Assembly: GCA_021521415.1 (NCBI GenBank)
Contig: JAIQDT010002062.1
Location: forward strand, 310,001 to 374,000
Length of the DNA stretch: 64,000 nucleotides
DNA from: Bidens hawaiensis
Taxonomy: Eukaryota > Streptophyta > Magnoliopsida > Asterales > Asteraceae
Direction: 5' to 3'
In this document: positions 22,104 to 33,594 of the stretch, piece by piece
Layout: every line of letters begins with the position of its first letter
Position numbering within the stretch: the stretch's first letter is position 1
Position numbers and translations under genes: made by a program
The notes under the pieces: generated by a model
What the model was told of the DNA's origin: nothing
What the model saw: the letters and a program-made list of their open reading frames with translations, nothing else
The model's database searches: none

Positions 22104-22697
22104 TGTTAGTGCATGTTTTGTAACAGATGATCTTTCGTGTTTGTTAGAATTGAGAGCAACGGTCAAAGGGGAGACTGTTGGTGCATTCTGTGACCGTCGC
22201 TATGCAATTCTGACCAGCGGATCGTCACAGGCGAAGTTAGCACAACTTCGCCTAGGCGAAGTTATAACAACTTCGCCAACGGCGAAGTTGTAACAACTTC
22301 TGCCTTAGGCGAAGTTATCACAACTTCGCCTACTGAAGCCCAGGCCCGTAAATGTTTGTCTATATATAGTTGTGTCTTGTTTAGTTTTATGTATCAAGAA
22401 ATCAGTGTGTGTTTGAGCAGCTTGTTTATTGAGAGAGAGTAAGAGACTAGAGTCGTGTGAGACGACCCGAGGTAGAGCTCACCTCGGGTCAGTCGTGTTT
22501 CTGTTTATGTTACGGTATGTAACGTGTTTTATTATTATATGAATCTGCAGATTTGATTATCCATTCTTGTATTTGTTTGTGTATTTGATCGTGTACGTGT
22601 TTGTGTTCTTCGTCTATACACCAATAAACGAGTCTAGGAGGATTCCGCACTCCTAGACCTCGTGCGGATCTCGTATCGATCAGCACCGGGACTAACA
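22104..22697 (+). repeat. TRIM-1 right LTR
   Basis: It starts TGTTAGTGCATG after the purine tract TTAAGAGGGAGTC and ends ACTAACA. It carries the AACTTCGCC/GGCGAAGTT inverted motifs at 22230-22330. From TGAAGCCC to its end it is identical by eye to the right arm at the left end. A second purine run, AAAGGGGAGAC, before TGTTGGTGC at about 22168 lies inside the LTR. Confidence 0.88.
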
Positions 22698-23012
22698 ACG
22701 TTTTTCCCACTGTTAAATCTTTTTTTCACAGTTTCGTCTAGTTTTCTTAATTTAAGTCTTTTAAGTTAAAGTAAGTTAGGTTAAATACTTAATAATATAA
22801 AAAATCGCTTAAAAAATATATTATTCTTAGGTGAGTCTTATTTAGGGTTAAGTATTAAATACGTTTTCTCGTGTCCTTGTGTTCGACACTCGGACTTCCT
22901 TAGTGCTATACTATTAGTAATCGGTACACTTGCCAGTTTTGTGTGGTTTCTTTAGGATTTTCGTTTAATAAATTTAAAGCTTAGTTGTGAGAGCATCATT
23001 ATACACACATCA

Positions 23013-23301
23013 GGTTGGATGGCTATTATAGGAGATTCATTGAAGGTTTCTCCAAGATAGTCACACTGTTAACCGATATGACCCGAAAGTCTGTGATAGT
23101 CAATTAGGGAAATTTCCAGGAAGAAGCTTTTGAGGAATTAAAGAAACGACTCACACAAGCTCTAATCCTTTTTCTACCCGATGGTGACGAGGACTTAGTT
23201 ATTTGTACTAATGTCTCGCATCGTGGGTTAGGTTGCGTGTTAATGCATCGAGGAAATGTGATAGCTTATGCGTCCAGACAGTTGAAGGTACATGAAAGTA
23301 C
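23013..23301 (+). pseudogene. Chromovirus RT/RNase H fragment (host of the nest)
   Basis: The frame reads LDGYYRRFIEGFSKIVTLLT, then FEELKKRLTQA and DLVICTNVSHRGLGCVLMHR, ending SRQLKVHES. It has one stop (TAG at about 23104). This is the end of RT and start of RNase H of a Tekay-like chromovirus. It is cut on the left by Athila-A and on the right by Athila-B. The frame continues at 36250 after removing Athila-B and one AGTAC. Confidence 0.88.
23297..23301. other. Target-site duplication AGTAC (left) of Athila-B
   Basis: AGTAC is repeated at 36245-36249. Joining the flanks restores an open RNase H reading frame. Confidence 0.92.
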
Positions 23302-24512
23302 TGACGGGTGGTCCATGGGACAACCCTTAATTGATTTAAAGCCGTAATAATCATGTTTTGAATTGGTTTATTTTGTGGAATTAAATAACTACAGTGTTGT
23401 TGGTGAATTATAGGTTCAAAGGAGGTTTCGGAGCGATTATGGTGTATACCAAGGCAACCGAATGAGCCAGAGATGCGCGAGTGGTCAAAAGAAGTGAAAA
23501 CGGGAAGGCATGGTGGAAATCCACCGTGGCCCACGGTGGAGACCGTGGGCCACGGTCCAGAACACTCAACAGAACATAAGCCATCGTATCGTGGCTGGTA
23601 CGGTGGTCGTGAAGCCCACCGTGGCCCACGGTAGAGACCGTGGGCCACGGTCCAGATGACACCAAAGATACCGTGGCTCACGGTGGAGACCGTGGGCCAC
23701 GGTCCGCAACTCGTAACTGCAATTTGCTGGATTATTATTATTAGTTTTTGATGGTCTTTTCATTATCTTTTCATAAAAAACAACCTAAGGACGAATATTG
23801 GAGGGCAAGAACAATACTTTGGTTATTTGTATCATTCGATTGGGTTTGTGACGTGTATTATTACCCTAATTGAGGTGATGATGAATCAAACTATGTGTGC
23901 CTAGTACCCTTTGTGTTCTCTCCTGAATTGTAAGGTTTTCAATTAGATATTTGTTAATCGTTTATGTTATTTGTGGGATAGTATTTTGATCTTATGATTA
24001 TGTTTCTATGATGATTGTGAGTTTGTTTGTAATTTTTTGTATGGTATAAATTCGTGTTCTTGACTATCCATTCTTGGTGCCATAGGCAATCAAGATTTAG
24101 TAGAAGAGAATTAGGGTTAACAGTACTAAACTAATTATTGAGAGACAACCTTATGTTTTTATAATCCAAGTACTTAGTCCTCTTTTATCACATCCAAACA
24201 CATTTTCATGAACGATATTTTTGTAGTTCATCCCACAAGTAAACATTAACTTTATCAACATTGGGAACCTGAAATCGGGAGAGCATTGTTTCTTATATTG
24301 TTTAAAACTCGTTTATCACTTTAGCTCTTTTTGTTTATCAAAACCAAACAACAAAATCTTTGAATTTATTTTTGCACTTAGTTTAATATAGATAAATTAC
24401 TATGCTACTTAACAACACATTTTCCACAAACTCTCTGTGTTCGACACTCACTTACCGCTATCTAATTAGTTGTATTTGGTTTATTTTTGAGTGAGTCTTC
24501 GAACTCACGTCA
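23302..24512 (+). repeat. Athila-B left LTR
   Basis: It opens TGACGGGTGG, closes CACGTCA and is 1211 bp. It matches 35033-36244, with many transitions in the GC-rich repeat block at 23500-23710. That block holds alternating CCGTGGCCCACGG and CCGTGGGCCACGG copies able to form hairpins. Confidence 0.93.
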
Positions 24513-24517
24513 AATTT

Positions 24518-24535
24518 TGGCACCGTTTCCGGGGA
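24518..24535 (+). other. Athila-B primer-binding site
   Basis: TGGCACCGTTTCCGGGGA differs at two positions from the tRNA-Asp complement seen in Athila-A (2947). It lies five bases after the LTR. Confidence 0.8.
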
Positions 24536-24625
24536 TTAGTGCGCAACGTGTGTTAGCTTAAGTAGTTTTTGTTTGTTATTTTCGGGTTTACGCTGGTTAT
24601 GTTAGTGTGCAGGTACCTACAGTGT

Positions 24626-26543
24626 ATGCATACTAGAAGATCTAACAGGTCATCACCATTAGTAATCGATCCCGAAATTGACAGAACGCTTCGAAGAAAC
24701 CGAGTCTTACTCAGGGAGAACAAGTTTCTTGGTTCTCCAACTGCATCAAACAGCAACATGGATTCACCAGTTCCCACTTCGGGTCAAAACCATTCCAACT
24801 ACACCTCCACCAAATCCACCTCCACCAATCACTACTAATATACCTACATCATCAAGCGAATTGCAACCACCACCCACAAACGAACCCATCACTTCTCAAT
24901 ACACCTACGCAACCTCATCCACATTGCCATCTATTTCCAATCTTTTCCCTACATTTGGTGTATCATCATCTCAACAAAACCAACCACCAACCTTTCAACA
25001 ATCACAATCAAGCTACCAATATCAACCCCAACCTTTCATGCAACATTCAAGATCACAAGGTGACGGATACAGGTATGGGTTTTACAATGAATTTGAAGGG
25101 TATGAAGTGGAAGGTTACTACATGGGAGGTGACGGAAGCAAAAGAGTAAATCCGGGAAATTTTAGTTATGGTCAATGGAAACAACCAGAACCGCTGCAAG
25201 AGTTTAATCGCCAACAACCACCGCCGGTTGTCCAACAAAGCGTTCAACCACCACCGGTTCAACAACAAGCTCAACAACAACCAACGATTGTTGTTCATCA
25301 ACAAGTTCAACCGCCACCGATTGTTCAACAACCACAAGGGCAACCTCTAGATCAACAATTTCAACGACAAATGCCCCAACCACAGATTCAACAACAATTT
25401 GCGCAGCCAAGGCCCGTTTATAGGCAAATGGGTCAACCAAGAGTACCAATGGGGGTACCAAGAAGGCATACAAGAGAAATGGTGAGGGGGATTGAAGCCC
25501 ATTTCTGACCAATAATTACCAATAATCCGTCTCCGGTGGTTATTCCTCAGAATAAATAAGGGAGGACATTTGAAGTGAGAACCAATGCACTCCAAAGTCT
25601 ACCAAATTATAAGGGGTTAGCAACGGAGGAACCGTATTTTCATTTGGAGGCATATGACTCTGTGTCCAAAACAATTGGGGGTCAAGGTTTTTCGGTGGAT
25701 GAGGTGAAATTTGTTCTTTTTCAATTTTCGTTGGAAGATAAAGCAAAGGGATGGTTCTACACATTGCCTTCCGCATCAATTTACACTTGGACCGAGATGC
25801 AACAACGATTTTTGGAAGAATTTTACACGGTTCAAAAGACTAACGATGCAAGAAGGGGTCTAAGATCTTTCAAACAACAATGGGGGAAATGTTTCATGTA
25901 GCGTTTGAGCGGTTTAATATGATGATTAAGAATTGTCCTCATCATGGTATTGCTCTTTTGGAGTTATTGAATGCATTTCATGAAGGGTTGAGTGCGGAAG
26001 ATGAACAAAATTTAATGTCGATTACAAATGGTTCATTTGGTACTAACTATGAACAAGATGATTGGGCATATTTGGAACAAATGGCGGTCACTTCAAAGAG
26101 AAAAGCTTAAACCGAAAGAAGAGCAAGACCGGCGATTGGTAGACCGCAAGTGCAAGCTGTGGAAGAAGGAAATGTACAAACCACTAATCAGGTAATTGAT
26201 GTTTGTTCAAACTATAACGAGTTGGGTCATGCTTCGGAGGTATGTGTGGTAGGTCAAGCACCGGTGGAAGAGGTGAACGCACTTCAAGGGGGAGGTGGTA
26301 GGAATTACAACATGAACTCAAACACCTACCACCCCGGGTTAAGAAATCACCCAAATTTTCGATATGGAACCCGACCACTCAATCCAACCCGAACTTTCAA
26401 GGAAATCAAGGAAATTATGTTCCTTGCCAACAATATAATAACCAAGGTAATTTTCATGGAGGGAATAATCAAGGGTTTCAAAGTCAATGAGGTGGCGGTC
26501 AAAGTGGGTCGACGGGTAAAAGTTCATCAAGTGGAAATGAAGT
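24626..26543 (+). pseudogene. Athila-B gag
   Basis: The likely start is ATG at 24626 (MHTRRSNRSSPLVIDPEI). A frameshift leads into the 24678-25508 frame, a Pro/Gln-rich N-terminal region. A TGA at 25506 is followed by the capsid core at 25575-26110 (LPNYKGLATEEPYFHLEAYD, FSLEDKAKGWFYTLPSASIY, NCPHHGIALLELLNAFHEGL), itself split by a frameshift near 25895. The zinc-knuckle remnant at about 26195 reads CSNYNELGHASEVC, with Tyr for the second Cys. Gag would build the particle. Confidence 0.85.
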
Positions 26544-26544
26544 T

Positions 26545-27822
26545 ATGGACATGTTGAAGTTGATGCAACAAGACATGCAACGAAGAAATCAACTTGATGA
26601 AGTGAGAATGCAAAGGGATAAAGTTAGAGATAAAGTCATCCAATCGTTAACTACACAAATGGGTCAACTTGCAACTGAAGTGTCGGACTTGAAGAAGAAT
26701 AAGGGTCAATTGCCAAGCGACACAAAGGTAAATCCCTCTCTTAACTCTTCTCGTAATGTTCCTATTAACCACGTTAGTGATTTAAGAAGTGGTAAAGAAT
26801 ACAAAAAGGATTTGTCACCGGGTGTGGTTGATGGGGAAGTTGAGGATATTACGGGTAATGAAAGTGATGATGAAATAGTAACAAATAAACCCACTAAACA
26901 TGTCACTTTTGAAAAACCGTTACAAAATCCGGATCAAACTTCAAATTTAAAAGATAAAAATACGGAAGTGGAACCAAATGCGGTTCCATTTCCCTCGGCT
27001 TTACTTGACCCGGGTAAGAAAAATATCATTTCAAGAAGAGGTCCTCAAAAAGAAGAGATGTGGGAAGTTTTTAAACAAGTAAAGTTAAATTTACCTTTAC
27101 TTGAGGAAATTAAACAAGTGACCGCATATGCTAAGTTTTTAAAAGACCTATGCACTCAAAAAAGGCAACAAAAAGTGCCTAAACGAGTGGATTTAACTGA
27201 GCGGGTAAGTGCTGTTTTAAAAGGAGATCTTCCTCCTAAGCTTCAAGATCCGGGAACACCCTTAATTATCATTCAAGTAGGTGATTTTCAAATGTCTAGG
27301 GCGTTACTCGATCTTGGGGCCGGAGTAAGCATTCTTCAGGGGGGTTTACATGACCAATATGATTTTGGTCCTTTAAAACGAGTTGAGACAACGGTTGTGT
27401 TAGCCAATTTGTCTCATAAACTCCCCCGAGAAATTGTGCGGGATGTGATAGTAAAAGTTGAAGAATTTTACTATCCGGTTGACTTTTTGGTCTTGGACTA
27501 CTCATCGGTTGATTCGACCCAACAACAAAATGTTATATTGGGTCGACCATTTTTAAACACCGCTCATGCTATTATTGATTGTAGATCGGGTACGATTGAT
27601 ATGGCTTTTGGAAATCGGAAAATGAGATTAAATGTGTTCACTAACGGATCTAATTCTTTATGTGGTGATGAGTGTTTCATGGAAGACATTGTTGACATGT
27701 GTGAACCGCATGATTATGAGGAAGATGCTTTGGAAGCATGTGTTTGTGACTTTTCTAAACAGGTACATCTTTGTGCATTGAGGATGGAAGAGAAGAATCA
27801 AGACGTGTTGGCGGTAAAATAA
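26545..27822 (+). pseudogene. Athila-B Gag C-terminus and aspartic protease
   Basis: A 425-codon open frame starts with a charged, coiled-coil-like stretch (MLKLMQQDMQRRNQLDEVRM). A linker follows (KFLKDLCTQKRQQK), then the protease: DFQMSRALLDLGAGVSILQG carries the Athila-type D-L-G-A active site (Gly here where Ser is usual), and NVILGRPFLNTAHAIIDC is the C-terminal block. It would mature the polyprotein. It is intact as a frame but is followed by stops at 27820-27914 before RT. Confidence 0.85.
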
Positions 27823-27914
27823 GGACGACCACCATGGACTCATCAAATTGAAAGTCTACCGGCCGAGATCGATTCGAGTACAAAACTGTCCTTGGAAAGC
27901 CCACCGAAATTGGA

Positions 27915-29320
27915 TTGAAGGACTTGCCGAGTCGCTTAAATTATGCGTTTTTGGGGGATAATGACACACTGCCGGTCATTATTGCATCTAATTTGGAGGA
28001 GTCTCAAGAGCAAGAATTGTTGAAGACGTTGAAGACGAACAAGGCAGCCATAGGTTGGACAATTTCCGACTTAAAAGGCATTAGTCCATCTATAGTCATG
28101 CACAAAATCATCACCAACGAGGATGCGAAACCAACCCGAGAGACTCAAAGAAGGTTAAATCCAAATTAGAGAGAAGTTGTGAAGAAAGAGGTAATAAAAT
28201 GGTTAGATGCGGGGATTATCTATCCCATCTCGGATAGCACATGGGTAAGTCCTACACAGGTGGTACCGAAAAAAACAGGTATACAGGTAATTAAAAATGA
28301 AAGCGGTGAACAAATCGCCACCCGACTGGTCACTGGGTGGCGAGTTTGCATTGATTATCGTAAACTAAATGCCGCTACATCTAAAGACCATTTTCCATTA
28401 ACTTTTATTGACCAAATTATTAAAAAATTATCGGGTCAAAAGTATTACTGTTTTTTGGATGGGTATTCGGGCTATAACCAAATTTCTATTCACCCAGATG
28501 ACAAACACAAGACCACCTTCACCTGTCCGTATGGCACTTTTGCTTTTCGGCGAATGCCATTTGGATTGTGTAATGCCCCGGCCACATTCCAACGTTGTAT
28601 GATAAGTATTTTTTTTCGGATATGGTCGGGGATTCACTTGAGGTATTTATGGATGACTTTTCCATTTTTGGTCCAACTTATGAAACGTGTCTCAACGAAT
28701 TAAAAAAAAAGTTTTAAAAATGTGTGTTGAGACAAATTTACTTTTAAGTTGGCAGAAAAGTCACTTCATGGTGCAAGAGGGTATCGTGTTGGGTCACGTT
28801 ATTTCAGAAAGGGGAATGGAAGTGGATAAGTCAAAAGTCCGGGTAATATCATCTTTACCTCCACCTAAAAACATTAAAGGGGTAAGGTCATTTTTGGGGC
28901 ATGCGGGTTTTTATAGACGATTTATTAAAGGCTTTAGTGTGATCACAAAGCCTTTATGTAATTAATTGTTAAAAGATGTTCCTTTTGATTTTACTAATGA
29001 GTATTTGCAAGCGTTAAATGTTTTGAATGAACAGTTGGTGAAAGATCCCATTTTACAACCATCGGATTGGTCAAATCCGTTTGAGATTATGTGTGATGCT
29101 AGTGATACGACTATCGGAGAACTTTTGGGTCAACGAATTGATAAAAAGCTGGTGGTAATTTATTATGCGAGTAAAACATTATCCGAAGCGCAACCTAATT
29201 ATACAACCACCGAAAAAGAATTGCTTGCGGTGGTGTATGCTTTAAATAAGTTTCGCTCGTATATTTGGGGGAGTAAGGTGATTGTTTATTCGGACCATAG
29301 TGCGGTTTGATATTTGATGA
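27915..29320 (+). pseudogene. Athila-B reverse transcriptase and RNase H
   Basis: RT pieces: 27915-28169 (ends in a TAG), 28179-28703 (VSPTQVVPKKTG, GWRVCIDYRKLN, TFTCPYGTFAFRRMPFGLCN) and, after a frameshift in a run of T near 28610, the FMDDFS active site in another frame. The piece at 28687-28965 gives the thumb (LGHVISERGMEVDKSKV). RNase H is at 28966-29310 (FEIMCDASDTTIGELLGQR, YYASKTLSEAQPNYTTTEKE). The catalytic D-D is preserved in sequence but out of frame. There are four or more breaks. Confidence 0.88.
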
Positions 29321-30831
29321 AAAGAAGGATGCAAAAGCGCGGTTAATTCAGTGGGTATTGCTTTTGCAAGAGTTTGATTTAGAGGTTCGGGATAAAAAGG
29401 GGTGTGAAAATGTAGTGGCGGATCACCTATTCCGAATTCCATTGGAGGGTGTTGATGACCCGATGGAGATTAACGAACGATTTCCTGATGAACAATTGTT
29501 AGCCGTGTCGAGCGCACCATGGTACGCTCACTTTGTGAAGTATTTGGCAACGGGGTCTATTCCAAGTCATTGGGTGAAGAAACGAAGGCAACGGTTCATG
29601 GCTCAAGTGAAACAATATATTTGGGATGAACCAGATTTGTTCAAGATTGGTTCGGATCAAGTGATAAGGAGGTGCATTCCCGATTCCGAGGTGTTGGAAG
29701 TTTTGACTCATGCGCATGCATCCGCATGCAGGGGTCATTTTAGCGGTCAAAAGACGGGCTACCGAGTGCTTCAATGTGGGTTTTGATGGCCCACCATTTT
29801 TAAAGATGCAAGTGAGTATGCCCGACATTGCTTGAATTGCCAAAAGTTGGGTAGTATCTCGAAGCGGGATGAAATACCATTGCAACCGATTTTGGTGTTA
29901 GAGATTTTTGATGTATGGGGAATTGACTTTATGGGCTCGTTTCCAAACTCAAATGGATTTTTATATATCTTGGTTGCGGTTGATTATGTGTCCAAGTGGG
30001 TAGAAGCGGTAGCAACAAGAACCAATGACCATTCGGTAGTTTGCAAATACGTTCAATCAAATATCTTTGCTTGGTTTGGTATCCTGCGGGTTATTATTAG
30101 TGATGGTGGGTCAGATTTCAAGAATTTCAACTTTGGGAGACTTTTAAAAAGGTACAATGTAAATCACCGAATTGTTACTCCTTATCATCCACAAACAAAT
30201 GGACAAGTTGAAGTGTCCAATCGCCAAATTAAAGAAATCTTGATGAAGACGGTGCGGGTCGATAGGAAGGATTGGTCATCTAAGTTAAATGATGCATTGT
30301 GGGCATATCGGACCGCCTACAAAACTCCTATTGGCACAACTCCTTATCAGTTAGTTTATGATAAAGGGTGTCATTTACCAATGGAGTTGGCACATAGGGT
30401 GTTTTGGGCGATCAAGAATGTGAATGTGGATTATAAGGAAGCGGGTGAATTGAGAAAGTTGAAGTTGAATGAGATTGAGGAAATCCGGGACGAAGCGTAT
30501 GAATATTCTTCCGCATACAAAGACAAGCTAAAAAAAGGTTCATGATGCAAAGTTGAGAAAAAGGACCTTTGAAGTGGGCCAAAAGGTGTGGTTGTACAAT
30601 TCAAGGTTGAAGTTGTTTCCGGGTAAGTTAAAGAGCAAGTGGATGGGCCCACATATTATCACAAGAGTGGGTAATTTTGGTGATGTGGAGAGAAAAGATG
30701 TTCAAGATCAAGTGAAACAAGTGGTGAACGGTCAAAGGCTTAAACCTTACTTGGAAGGAAAGGACATCAATATGCTCGGTATGGATAGGGTGAGTTACTT
30801 GTTAAGCTCACCGGATTATGAAACAAATTAA
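29307..30831 (+). pseudogene. Athila-B integrase
   Basis: The RNase H-to-integrase linker is at 29307-29786 and includes the zinc region start. A stop at 29784 is followed by 29832-30545 with [41 protein letters not shown] and [20 protein letters not shown], the D-D-E residues. The C-terminal domain at 30553-30831 (VWLYNSRLKLFPGKLKSKWM) is in another frame. Integrase would insert the cDNA with a 5-bp stagger, matching the AGTAC TSD. Confidence 0.88.
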
Positions 30832-31973
30832 GAGGCCAAGGTATGTTGTATATATTAGTATAGGTTAATTAAGTTTTTATTCCAATTGGTTTTAAAAAAA
30901 AATTACCTTCCTCGCTTTGGAGTTGTTCAAATCAAGTGTGGGGAAATCTTTATGATTTTTATACCGTGTTGAGAGCAACTCGGGTTTGTCATGGGGGGTG
31001 GGTAATTTTGAAGTTTAATTTGGTAAATAAGTTTTTTAATCTTCTTGGTTATTTTTGGTTACTTTAAAAAAAAATTCAAGTCCACCGTGACCCACGGTAG
31101 AGACTGTGGGCCACGGTCAAAGCACCATAAGGAATGGTGGAGGGGAGCACCACGGTACGGTGTCCTCTGCCCAAATTAACATAAGTCCACGTGACCTACG
31201 GTTCCAACCGAGGGCCACGGTCCACCTGAGTCAAACCAACGGAATTTGGTCAACCGTGGACCACGGTTGTACCGTGTCCCACGGTTCGATCGTGACTGAA
31301 GAGGGGAGCCGGTTTTTGGCTTAATAAACAATAAAAAATCAATTTTAAACCAATTCTAAACCACATAATTCACCTACCTTCATTATTTTCACGTATTATC
31401 ATCTTCTTCTTCCCAAAACCTTTCTCTACAAACCCTAACCCCCCATCTTCAAACATTCATAACTTCCTCATATCTTCACCAATTCAACAGATTTTTAAGC
31501 CTATTTAGACTAGAATTTCACAAGGGTTTCGATTATATCATTGCATTTGATAGAATCTCTTGTTTTATTGGTAGATTTTGGATAATTTAGTCCAAAAGTT
31601 TTGTGGGTTTTGGTTTATTTTGAAGCTTTCTTCATCTTCATCTTCATCTCCTACAACACCAAGGTATGGAATTATTTTCATTATTGATGGTATATTGCAA
31701 TGAAGTTGTAAGTTATTCATAATTGTTCTATATACCCATTTGCTTGTTTGAGTAATTAGTATAATGATTATACATTGTGGTTGTGGATAATAGATAAATG
31801 TTACAAACTTATGGTTGTTTAATTGATAATGTGGAAATCATGTGTTGGTGAAATTCTTGAAATTTGTGGTAAAATTGATTAACGACTGATTATCCACAAC
31901 CATAGTAACAAGCAAGTGTGGGGAAGTTTATGTTGACTTAACTTGGTTTGTTTGGGTTGTTTGTTGTGTGTAT
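30832..31973 (+). other. Athila-B spacer with palindromic repeats
   Basis: There is no gene. At 31080-31290 a third block of CCACGGT / ACCGTGG alternating repeats occurs, like those in the LTRs. PPT-like CAAGTGTGGGGA occurs at 30933 and 31913. The rest is A/T-rich with TTCATCTTC-type runs near 31630. Confidence 0.7.
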
Positions 31974-33594
31974 ATGGGTAGAACCTCGGATAAGGGAAAG
32001 GAAAAGGCGTCATCTTCCAGTGGGCGAGCGGCCCAAGCAAAAAGGCAAAGATTGCATGAAGAACAAGCGCTAGTACCTTTACAAACTGTAAAACCCACTT
32101 GGAGAGGTGGGGTATTGTCAAAGTACGCTTTGGAATGGCAAGCGGAGCTATTCACTGATAAGATGGCCACGTTGCATAAAAGAATTAAAGGATACATGTG
32201 TGAGAAAGAGGTCACGGATCCCGGGTTTGAGGAGTTTGGGATAGTTGACAAATTTAAAGACTTAGGTTGGGAAGCAGCTCTTAAATGTTACGATGAAGAG
32301 AGTAACACTTTATATGATAGAGAAATTGAAGAATGGGTGTCTACATTGCGATGTCCCCCATACAAGAAGGGTACGATATGAAGTTAATTGGAATGGTTTG
32401 GGGACATGAAGTGGGGATGTCCTTTGACACATTCAATCAGATAGCTCTTTTTGACAGTAAACCAAGCAACTCATATATTTACACTTCTGTCAAAGATTTG
32501 TTTGAATATCCTGACAAGCATCCTCAATGGCACAACATGCTAGCAAAGGTTATTAAAGCAAGAGAAGGTTTGAGTGATCAGATTAGGAGGAAGGATCTGA
32601 AGATTGAAGATTTGCTTATATAATGTGGTGCCCCGTCGGGGGGACATTTCGGTAGTAAGAAACAGTGATATTCCCATCTTGTACGCGTTAATGTGCGGAA
32701 AGCCCGCTCATTTCGTTCCGATATTTAGTGATGCAAAACATTTGGATCAGTCGGGAAAGTAACAAGCGGAAGTTAATACCGCATTGTCAGCTGATCACAG
32801 CATTTTTAAAGAATCATGAGGTGATAAATGAGGATTCTGTGGGAATGACCAAGGTTTTCAAACAGTTCAAGTTATCTGATTTGCCGGGTGGGTATACACA
32901 AAAAACTGATAGACATCACGAGCTTGTGTGTGATAAAGTGAGATGGAGAGTGATTAGAGAGGATGTAGAAGTAGAGGTGGGGGAGGAAGAACAAGTGGAA
33001 GAAGTAGGTGAGACAGATTTCATGGATGTGGGTGGTGGAAGCAGTTCCCAACACGGGGGTTAGGATTATTCGGCTGGGTATGATTCGTATGGTAATAATT
33101 GGGCCCATGTGGGGTAAATTAATGAGGTGGTGGAGAGGCATAGGCCTTCCACGTATGAAAATTGGTCGGATGAGTCACACGCATTATTTGTCAATCAGAC
33201 TTTCATGGGGGCCTATGCTGAACGGGATGAAAAAGAGGGGCACGACATGTTAGAGATGTGGAACCGTGCCAATGCTTATAGACGAGAGCATGAGATCAAT
33301 ATGAGATACTTGGATGATAGGAACCGGAGGATGCATGATCAATGGCATGCATGTGAACCGGTTGTACCGGATCCACAAATTGTAGATTACACAACTCTAC
33401 CTCCGTATGATGGTTCGGTACGGTATCCTGAACCACCTCTTCATCATTCCATGTGGATCAACCCTATGCAATCAATGTCACCACCACCACCACAAGAAGA
33501 AGGAAGCAGCGGCGGCGATGGGGAGTTTAACTTTGGCCAGTTCTCAGATTTCATGACATCTATCTTTAGGCCGGCCCACCCGCCTTATAACTGA
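31974..33594 (+). pseudogene. Athila-B downstream (env-position) gene
   Basis: A gene located after pol, as in Athila elements. ATG at 31974 opens GRTSDKGKEKASSSSGRAAQ, a basic, possibly nuclear-targeting start. WRGGVLSKYALEWQAELFTD and FEEFGIVDKFKDLGWEAALK follow. Frameshifts near 32370 and 32630 and two stops at 33061-33115 split it. Later pieces read HEVINEDSVGMTKVFKQFKL and a Pro/Gly-rich C-terminus. It resembles the conserved extra protein of plant Athila-type elements. I see no signal peptide or clear membrane segment, so an envelope role is unsupported and its function is unknown. Confidence 0.7.

Larger units (their letters stand above)
20160..22697 (+). mobile_element. TRIM-1: non-autonomous LTR element with an inverted 5' end
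   Basis: The 2538-bp insert has a tRNA-Met-type primer-binding site (20945), a non-coding interior (20943-22103), a polypurine tract and a 594-bp right LTR (22104-22697). No gag or pol coding is present, so it must depend on enzymes of another element, probably Copia type by its primer site. The left LTR is abnormal: instead of its U3 start it has an inverted copy of the LTR 3' part, making the two outer ends inverted copies of each other (TGTTAGTCCCGG and CCGGGACTAACA). A related normal copy lies at 41955-44099. Confidence 0.9.
18795..23012 (+). repeat. Athila-A right LTR, interrupted by TRIM-1
   Basis: It opens with TGATGTGTTG and closes with ACACACATCA. Without the insert (20160-22697 plus one TSD) it is about 1.67 kb and matches 1247-2940. 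A homopolymer A tract of about 25 bases sits at 19028-19052. At 23013 the sequence changes to chromovirus RT coding, so 23012 is the element boundary. Confidence 0.92.

Noticed and set aside
20159..22710. Three identical 62-66 codon frames as a conserved small gene
   Set aside because: They are the same LTR read in the two arms and the right LTR, and conservation is explained by recent copying.
24678..25508. Gln/Pro-rich frame as a plant transcription activator
   Set aside because: It is colinear with the Gag N-terminal region of Athila-B between the primer-binding site and the Gag core.
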